Origin: Lactobacillus sp. MRS-253-APC-2B
Lineage (GTDB): Bacteria > Bacillota > Bacilli > Lactobacillales > Lactobacillaceae
Direction of reading: 5' to 3'
Assembly: GCF_012843675.1 (NCBI RefSeq)
Contig: NZ_JABAFO010000012.1
Span: 1 to 51,669, forward strand
DNA length: 51,669 bases
Shown here: piece after piece, positions 46,132-51,669 of the stretch
Layout of the letters: each line of letters starts with the position of its first letter
How positions within the stretch are numbered: position 1 is the first letter of the stretch
Translations under genes and position numbers: made by a program
The notes under the pieces: model-generated
What the model saw: the letters and a program-made list of their open reading frames with translations, nothing else
Told to the model about the DNA's origin: nothing
Databases searched by the model: none

Positions 46132-46983
46132 CTAGCGATAAGGCAGCCAGCGATTCAATTCCTGCCGTTTTTTTGCCTGTTCCTGGCGCCACTGATGCCA
46201 ACTGCTGCTGGCCTGGCTAACATGTTCAATCAGTTCACGATCGATTTTTTCACGGTATTCCGCTACTGGCTTGGTATAAAGTTTGCCATTTTGATCAAAC
46301 TGATACCCGCCCCACATATGCTGACTGATCGGATCAAGCAGAATCGATTGCACATAGCGAACGCGACCAATGGCATGATGCAGATCAGTATAGCCTAGCG
46401 TCACAATATCTAACGAATCAACGTAATTGTTGATTTTGTTACGAAGAACGGCCGCCTGTGTTTTCTGCTGATCGTTAAGCAGCCAATAAACGTTTGGTCC
46501 CTCGTAAAGCCAGGCTTCGTTTAGACTGGCTGGGTAGATGCAATTGGCAAGGGCATACTGGGCATTGATTGCACCTAGCGAATGACCATAAATATAGTAA
46601 TGTGCCGTTAAATCCTGCTGCATCAAATGGTTCAACAAACCTGCTGCCGACTTGAGCTGGGAAGGGATCTCGCCAACACGATGCTCAACGATTAAGCGAC
46701 CAATCGGCAGATTAGTGGCCAGCCATTCATTAGACCAAGTCGTTGGGTTACCATGTCTTAAGCCAGATGACCCCCGAAAAAGCACCGTTATCTCATTATG
46801 GTCTTGATGATGGTTGACGATAATTGTCCCTCGCAGACCATCCTGCTTATAAAATGCTCGTTTAACACGGCCAATTCGCTTACCATTAGATAATCTAACA
46901 TGGTCGCCAACACCTAATGGCTGATATTCCAAACCGGCCAGTTCAACTCGTTGCTGATCCGTTAACTGAGCGTTTGCATCCAT
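46132..46983 (-). CDS. Lipase-like alpha/beta hydrolase (Mbeg1/DUF2974-like)
   Basis: 283 aa, no signal peptide, so probably cytoplasmic. The nucleophile elbow YGHSLGAINAQYAL (about 155-168) is clear, preceded by an FRGSSG oxyanion-type segment (about 69-74), the arrangement of the DUF2974/lipase-3-like group. Substrate unknown. GAGGTG precedes the ATG. The 260 bp beyond its stop, 45870-46131, hold no gene. Confidence 0.78.
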   Translation of the reverse strand: MDANAQLTDQQRVELAGLEYQPLGVGDHVRLSNGKRIGRVKRAFYKQDGLRGTIIVNHHQDHNEITVLFRGSSGLRHGNPTTWSNEWLATNLPIGRLIVEHRVGEIPSQLKSAAGLLNHLMQQDLTAHYYIYGHSLGAINAQYALANCIYPASLNEAWLYEGPNVYWLLNDQQKTQAAVLRNKINNYVDSLDIVTLGYTDLHHAIGRVRYVQSILLDPISQHMWGGYQFDQNGKLYTKPVAEYREKIDRELIEHVSQASSSWHQWRQEQAKKRQELNRWLPYR

Positions 46984-46997
46984 TCTTTCACCTCAAA

Positions 46998-47038
46998 ATA
47001 AAAAACGACTTCAATGATCGGTATGACCTATTGAGTCG
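46998..47038 (-). terminator. Terminator of the GNAT gene at 47055-47582
   Basis: Minus strand: CGACT.CAAT pairs with ATTG.AGTCG (one bulge) across a loop, followed by TTTTTTATTTT. Confidence 0.8.
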
Positions 47039-47054
47039 ATTTTATCATACTTAT

Positions 47055-47582
47055 TTACTTTTCTTGAATTGGCATTTCGTAGACGTATGAGGTTTCTTCA
47101 GGACGATAAACGCCATGCAGAGTTCCCACGCGCGTAAAGCCGTACTTTTCAATCAGATGCTGCATTGGCTGGTTGTCTTCGTGAGTATCGATCCGCAGTG
47201 ACTTGATGCCCTTTGGATTCTCCTTAACGTAGTCGATTACGTTTTTAAATAAACCGGAAGCGTAGCCATTGCCGGCATGGTCAGAGTGAATGGCAACTCG
47301 GTGAATAACCAGGTAGTCATCAGTATCAACGAGCCATTTGCCATCCAATTCATCGTAAGAATGGTCAGGCGCTGTTACGATTGCAAAAGCTCCCACCGTT
47401 TCATGATCGTCGGAATGTACCAGGTATGCAAAGCCATGTTCGATATCTTCTTGGATATGTTCAACGTTTGGATAATCGCCTTGCCATTGATCAATTCCAC
47501 TTTCCGCCAACTGATTGCGGCCATCACGCAGAATTTCGACAATGCGGTCCAGATCCTTCATTTCGGCTTTTTCAATATGCAT
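47055..47582 (-). CDS. GNAT family N-acetyltransferase
   Basis: 175 aa. The acetyl-CoA loop is HSDHAGNGYASGLFKNV (about 113-129), preceded by HRVAI and followed by LRIDTHEDNQPMQHLIEKYGFTRVG. Clear paralogue of the 6619-7140 protein, with the same QWQGDYPNVEHIQEDI segment. Substrate unknown. AAGGAAGG precedes the ATG; own terminator. Confidence 0.88.
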   Translation of the reverse strand: MHIEKAEMKDLDRIVEILRDGRNQLAESGIDQWQGDYPNVEHIQEDIEHGFAYLVHSDDHETVGAFAIVTAPDHSYDELDGKWLVDTDDYLVIHRVAIHSDHAGNGYASGLFKNVIDYVKENPKGIKSLRIDTHEDNQPMQHLIEKYGFTRVGTLHGVYRPEETSYVYEMPIQEK

Positions 47583-47716
47583 AGCACAACCTTCTTTCCT
47601 TAAAATATCAAGCGTTAATCAATTTAACATATTTTGCAGAAAATTGACAATAAAATGGTCAAATTCACCAAAGCGACTTAGAATAACATCATCAACATTG
47701 ATACGAGGCGACGAAC

Positions 47717-48553
47717 TTGAAATATAAATTCTGGCTTAAAATTATGCTGACAATCTGTCTGATGATGACCATGGTTTCATCGGTCAAAGCAACCGCACTG
47801 AATTCTCAAAAATACGTTCAGTCAACTACGCCAACCTTTTTCTTTCATGGCTGGGGCAGCGGGGCGCATGCCGAACGTCACATGGCTCAAGCCGCGATTG
47901 ATGCCGGCGTAACCAAAACCGTCATCGTGGCCAATGTCGCGCAAAATGGCAGCGTTGATCTGGAAGGAAAGATTCCCCATGGTGCAATCAATCCAATTAT
48001 TGAAGTCAATCTGATTGACAATGAAAACTCAAACTACACGACAGACGGTCATTACGTTGCCGCTGCTATTCAAAAGGTCTGCCAAACTTATCATTTTAAA
48101 AAATACCAGGTTGAGGCGCATTCCATGGGCAACATGGCGTTTCTTTATTGTCTGCTGCAAAACGCCAATAATTCTAAGTTTCCTAAGTTGCAAAAAGAAG
48201 TCGCCATGGCGGGTACCTTTGATGGCGTGATTGGCTGGAATCAACCCGCTAACCTGCAGTATAACGAGCAGACCGGCGAAGCCACGCCAGCCACTAAATC
48301 CTATCAGAAACTCAAAAAACTGCGCCGTACCTATCCCACCACCGCCCGTGTCTTAAACATCTATGGCGATCTGGGCGATGGCACCGACAGTCAGGTAGAC
48401 AACAAATCATCCAAAGCCTTGAAGTACCTAGTCGTTGGTCGGGCCAAATCATATCAGGAACAGCGCATCACGGGGGCCAATGCCAAACATGAGCTCTTGC
48501 ACCGCAATCCACAAGTCGACGCAATCTTGATCAAGTTTTTATGGGGCAAATAA
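47717..48553 (+). CDS. Secreted DUF915 alpha/beta hydrolase
   Basis: 278 aa from TTG 47717 with GAGGCG seven bases ahead. Signal peptide of about 26 residues ending VKATA. The hydrolase features are FFFHGWGSGAHAERHM (oxyanion/His-Gly), EAHSMGNMAFLYCL (nucleophile Ser) and a C-terminal His in NAKHELLHRNPQV; DLGDGTDSQV probably holds the acid. This is the cell-surface hydrolase family DUF915 common in lactobacilli, whose substrates are unknown. Confidence 0.86.
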   Translation: MKYKFWLKIMLTICLMMTMVSSVKATALNSQKYVQSTTPTFFFHGWGSGAHAERHMAQAAIDAGVTKTVIVANVAQNGSVDLEGKIPHGAINPIIEVNLIDNENSNYTTDGHYVAAAIQKVCQTYHFKKYQVEAHSMGNMAFLYCLLQNANNSKFPKLQKEVAMAGTFDGVIGWNQPANLQYNEQTGEATPATKSYQKLKKLRRTYPTTARVLNIYGDLGDGTDSQVDNKSSKALKYLVVGRAKSYQEQRITGANAKHELLHRNPQVDAILIKFLWGK

Positions 48554-48579
48554 ACAGCACGGCATCACAAGGAATGACG

Positions 48580-48668
48580 ATGCGACCTTATGACATCTAA
48601 GTTTTGAATACTCTTGGCCGCAATCCTGAGCGCATCGTTGAATATCGGAATGAACAACTGGCAGCTTA
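48580..48668 (+). pseudogene. Possible remnant of a short gene interrupted by a stop
   Basis: ATG 48580 lies seven bases after AAGGA, reads six codons (MRPYDI), meets TAA, then continues in frame for 22 more codons (VLNTLGRNPERIVEYRNEQL and two Ala) to a second TAA. A proper ribosome binding site with a quickly broken frame suggests a decayed N-terminus, origin unknown. Weak. Confidence 0.2.
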
Positions 48669-48763
48669 ATTTTAAAAGTTTGTCCGGATTTTGTCTTGCA
48701 CTTCAAAACGATTATGCAACTACCTACTATCGGCTAAAAAATTCAAAATCATAGGTAAAACAG

Positions 48764-48961
48764 TCACGAATCTCCCTTCTCTGGATCGAACAGTATTGAC
48801 ACGTCGCGTAATCTGTCAATTATCTGCCTAACCGAGCCGACAGAAACACTGATAGCTGGGTGAACGTTCATGATCCTAAATCCGGTTTCCTGTAAAGCCA
48901 ACGCACAATCAAGAATGAATCGCTGTTCCATCAAGAATCGCCCTAACGAATATACATCCAT
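48764..48961 (-). CDS. Hypothetical small protein, 65 aa
   Basis: GGGAG lies eight bases before the ATG, supporting translation. No family recognised; no membrane segment; the end FDPEKGDS is acidic. It sits in the 465-bp gap 48554-49017, which otherwise looks degenerate. Could be a remnant. Confidence 0.3.
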   Translation of the reverse strand: MDVYSLGRFLMEQRFILDCALALQETGFRIMNVHPAISVSVGSVRQIIDRLRDVSILFDPEKGDS

Positions 48962-49017
48962 AATCAGAGCTCCCAGGTAATACCGTGCTACTCACAAAAA
49001 CAGCTATGGCGATCTGA

Positions 49018-49656
49018 CTACTTTAAACTGCTTAATGCGGTATCGATTGGCTGGTTGCCGTCGTGCATCATGATCACCTTGCCAATCGTATTCGAATGTT
49101 TAAGGGTTTTTACTAATACGGTAGCAACATCAGGAATCGCGTTATGTCCTGAATTGCCATCATTCAAAGCAACCATCCCCGTAGCTGGACGTTCATCCAA
49201 GATTCCCGCCTGGATAATCGTCCAATCCAATCCCGGATGATCAATCAGCCAGCGATCCGCATAGAACTTGGCGATATTATAATCAGTAATGGCTTTTAAG
49301 GCCGGAATCTCCGCCCATTTATCCTGTTCAAGCGCGAACGCAGAGCTCAGCTGAATGAAGCGTTTGATGCCATTTTGCCGGCTTGCTTCTGCCAGTTTGA
49401 CGCTGCCGTTTAGATCAACTTGCAGCAGATCCTTGCCACGAGATCCCGCTGTAAAAATTACCGCATCCACTTGACCCAGTGCTTTTTGCAGTTCCGTAAC
49501 GGAGGCGTGCAGATCTAGTTTCACTTTTAGCACGTCCGATTGATTGATCTTTTCTGGGTGGCGAGCCCCCGCGACTACTTCATGACCTGCTTTTTGGAGT
49601 TCGGTAACTACAGCTTGCCCCACTCGTCCCGTAGCTCCAGCGATAAAAACTTTCAT
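49018..49656 (-). CDS. NAD(P)-binding atypical SDR (YwnB/NmrA-like)
   Basis: 212 aa. Cofactor loop IAGATGRVGQAV (about 5-16), AGARHPEKI after the second strand (NADP-type Arg), VIFTAGSRGKDLLQVDL, and the FIQLSSAFAL/YNIAKFYAD portion where the SDR Ser and Tyr/Lys would lie. Single-domain atypical SDR (SDR_a5 group); substrate unknown, maybe a redox sensor or quinone reductase. AAAGGAGA precedes the ATG. Confidence 0.87.
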   Translation of the reverse strand: MKVFIAGATGRVGQAVVTELQKAGHEVVAGARHPEKINQSDVLKVKLDLHASVTELQKALGQVDAVIFTAGSRGKDLLQVDLNGSVKLAEASRQNGIKRFIQLSSAFALEQDKWAEIPALKAITDYNIAKFYADRWLIDHPGLDWTIIQAGILDERPATGMVALNDGNSGHNAIPDVATVLVKTLKHSNTIGKVIMMHDGNQPIDTALSSLK

Positions 49657-49819
49657 TGCAATCTCCTTTCAGCTGCACTAGTGGTTTACCATTAGTTTAT
49701 ACTAACTTTTTGTAAGCATAAATACAAATTTTTAGTCTTCCAACAGCCAATTCCGTTCTATCATCCTTAAAAGCGTCAGTGATTGGTCTTTTATCGCTGC
49801 GAATAGTTGCAAACCATCG

Positions 49820-50686
49820 CTAATCCGGCTGTAGAACAGTGACAGTCGGATTATTTTGACTGATGGCCACTTGCTTGAGCACCCGCTGCGTCATTTGAAA
49901 ATAATTCTTATAAAGCGCCGTGTAGCGTCCCGTATTCTTATCAACGAGCCATGGCTTATGACGACCGCAATAGTGCAGAATTACCGTATGTTTGATGACC
50001 CAGTCCAGCGTCCACTCGCCAAAGCTGATCGTCTCATAGGTCTGGCCTTTACGGGCATCAAAATTATAAAGCTGATCGGGAACCGTTTTGATATCCTTGC
50101 CATATAACGCATTCAACACGTCCTGGTCAGGCAGCAGCAAGACGTGTTCGCGGATGTATTCGTAGATGTCTTCGGCATGAACTCGCTGCCGAATCAGATC
50201 CAGGTTCATCAATAACACTCCGGAATTATAATAGCCATCCGCGTCAAAATTCTGCAGCCGAATCTTATTGATGACTTCTGTTGTGCCAGTTAAGCCGGTA
50301 TGAATTGCCGAAGCATACAGGTAGCCATCTAAATCAGTATCATAAAGCGATCCAACATCATTAATGCACAATACGTCGGCATCTAAATATAGAATGCGGT
50401 GCAGCTGTTTTGGCAGGTATTGATGAGCCAGTAGACGATAATAGATGGTCTTAGGATAACGGTCGGTAACCGGTGCCTGGTCAAATTCCTCGTCTTTAAT
50501 CACAATTGGATGATAATGCATTCCCCATAGCTCGCAGATTTGCTTGATTTCCTTGGTATGGGCCAGTTTTTGTGATTGAATCACATACACGTCAATCTGG
50601 CGCGATTGTGAATTGAGTCGGATCGAATTCAGGACCGTCAGCATTTGACGCCAAAATCGATCATCAATTGAAAACAATAGATTCAA
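49820..50686 (-). CDS. Glycosyltransferase family 8 protein
   Basis: 288 aa. I take the TTG at 50686 (MNLLFSIDDRF), eight bases after AGGAG; a GTG at 50695 touches that site. GT-A motifs: LFSIDDRFWRQMLT, RILYLDADVLCIND (the D-x-D metal site, about 95), YYNSGVLLMNL, and HYCGRHKPW with the C-terminal His. GT8 enzymes add glucose or galactose from a nucleotide sugar to lipopolysaccharide-, teichoic-acid- or protein-type acceptors; accessory-Sec adhesin loci often carry GT8 members, but this one is far from the adhesin gene. Confidence 0.9.
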   Translation of the reverse strand: MNLLFSIDDRFWRQMLTVLNSIRLNSQSRQIDVYVIQSQKLAHTKEIKQICELWGMHYHPIVIKDEEFDQAPVTDRYPKTIYYRLLAHQYLPKQLHRILYLDADVLCINDVGSLYDTDLDGYLYASAIHTGLTGTTEVINKIRLQNFDADGYYNSGVLLMNLDLIRQRVHAEDIYEYIREHVLLLPDQDVLNALYGKDIKTVPDQLYNFDARKGQTYETISFGEWTLDWVIKHTVILHYCGRHKPWLVDKNTGRYTALYKNYFQMTQRVLKQVAISQNNPTVTVLQPD

Positions 50687-50900
50687 AATGTTCACTCCTC
50701 ATAACAGCTATTAGTTCCATTTTAGATGACCAGACAGATTTTGCACGAAGCAAATACTGTAAAACGTTTCTTAGACCAATTTAACAGCTGGCCAATCTCG
50801 TTGCCTCAATTCAAGGTTCTACTTGTCAAACCGTTTAAATTGGCTTACGATCGAATGGTGACAATTGCGATTTTATTATTTATTTAAGAGGGAAAGATTT

Positions 50901-51557
50901 ATGGAACAAGCAGCACAATTGGAGGCCATCAAACGCTATACCATTCAAAAACTGGGCAGCGACAGTACCGGTCATGGTCTTGACCATATCATGCGCGTGG
51001 TACGGATGACCAAAAAGCTGATCGAAACCGAGGCTGCCAATGAGTTTATTGCCGTTGCCGCGGCCTACCTTCATGATACGATTGATGAAAAACTGGTAAT
51101 CAGCGTGCAAGAAGCCGAGGAAGAATTAGAGGATTTTTTGCGACGCATTGATCTAACTAATGAACAGATTCAAGCAATCATGGATATCATTTCCAATATG
51201 TCATTTGCCGATACGCTGGGCGATGCACGACCAACCTTATCGCGCGAAGGACGGATCGTGCAGGATGCCGACTGGCTGGATGGTCTGGGCAGTATTGGCA
51301 TTACGCGAGCTGTTTATTACGGTGGCAGCCATGGCGAGCGCATCTATGACCCGCTGATCAAGCCGCGTGAACACATGAATCGTGAAGAATACCGCACGGA
51401 ACGCGATGAGACTGTCATTAATCATTTTTACGAAAAACTGCTGAAGATCAAAGACATGCTAAATACAGAAACGGCTCGCAAAATAGCCGCTCATCGTCAG
51501 CAGATCATGGAAGACTTTTTAAATGAGTTCTTCTTGGAATGGGATGCCAAAGCTTAA
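50901..51557 (+). CDS. HD-domain phosphohydrolase (YedJ-like)
   Basis: 218 aa from ATG 50901 with GAGGGAAA ahead; an in-frame opening from 50865 lacks a site. HD motif: STGHGLDHIMRVVRM (first His, about 26-30), AYLHDTIDEK (His-Asp, about 59-60) and VQDADWLDGLG (Asp, about 133). Single-domain HD enzymes act on nucleotides or other phosphates; substrate unknown. The remaining 112 bases to the window end hold no gene. Confidence 0.88.
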   Translation: MEQAAQLEAIKRYTIQKLGSDSTGHGLDHIMRVVRMTKKLIETEAANEFIAVAAAYLHDTIDEKLVISVQEAEEELEDFLRRIDLTNEQIQAIMDIISNMSFADTLGDARPTLSREGRIVQDADWLDGLGSIGITRAVYYGGSHGERIYDPLIKPREHMNREEYRTERDETVINHFYEKLLKIKDMLNTETARKIAAHRQQIMEDFLNEFFLEWDAKA

Positions 51558-51669
51558 TTTGCAAACTAAAAGCCAAGCTGCCGGATTCGGTGCTGGTGTG
51601 TACCCAAAAAGCTGGAATTGAATATTAATTACTTGTAAACTGAATAAAAATTTTTATTAGGCAGCCAGC

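Noticed and set aside
1-51669. CRISPR arrays, rRNA or tRNA genes, intact insertion sequences or prophage
   Set aside because: No short direct repeats with unique spacers, no transposase or integrase frames and no tRNA cloverleaf were seen by eye; all long repeats lie inside adhesin genes.

Overview
The window reads as chromosome of a low-to-medium GC lactic acid bacterium, most likely Limosilactobacillus (the former Lactobacillus reuteri/mucosae/fermentum group) or a close relative. The grounds are the plsY/parE/parC arrangement, the ypmR-ypmS-yozE-rbgA-rnhB-topA cluster, a BspA-like basic cystine-binding protein, MucBP/Mub surface proteins with LPQTG anchors, and a KxYKxxxGW-type serine-rich adhesin. 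The species cannot be fixed from the sequence alone.

Layout. 1-5318 (minus) is the 5' part of a serine-rich repeat adhesin that runs off the left edge. 5896-8916 holds a membrane-anchored glucosaminidase, two GNAT acetyltransferases, an unassigned structured RNA locus (about 7369-7675) and the C-terminal scrap of a dead LPXTG protein. 9135-10373 is an OFA-type MFS carrier. 10499-13627 is an attenuator-controlled operon: a leader peptide with six Cys codons, a strong terminator, a secreted amino-acid-binding protein, a permease, and a LanC-like zinc protein with a CCG motif; a glycerol-dehydrogenase-like gene follows (13664-14707). 14778-23404 is mostly housekeeping: a zinc-ribbon membrane protein, Mn-dependent pyrophosphatase, topoisomerase IV (parC, parE), plsY, and an SDR enzyme with a cre site over its promoter. 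23600-34972 is one 3790-codon mucus-binding protein. 35467-43308 holds an aldose epimerase, topA, dprA (on the opposite strand to its usual partners), rnhB, rbgA, yozE, ypmS and ypmR. 43511-51557 is a set of small transport, hydrolase, acetyltransferase, oxidoreductase, GT8 and HD-domain genes.

How the parts work together. The two giant adhesins and the glucosaminidase belong to the cell surface. The most interesting unit is 10499-14707. The sequence supports ribosome-mediated transcription attenuation by cysteine availability, acting on a cystine-type uptake system that lacks its own ATPase gene and carries a LanC-like protein where the ATPase would be expected. This points to an uncharacterised link between cyst(e)ine supply and a LanC-fold thiol enzyme. 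The regulation model rests on hand-folded structures; the enzyme's substrate is unknown.
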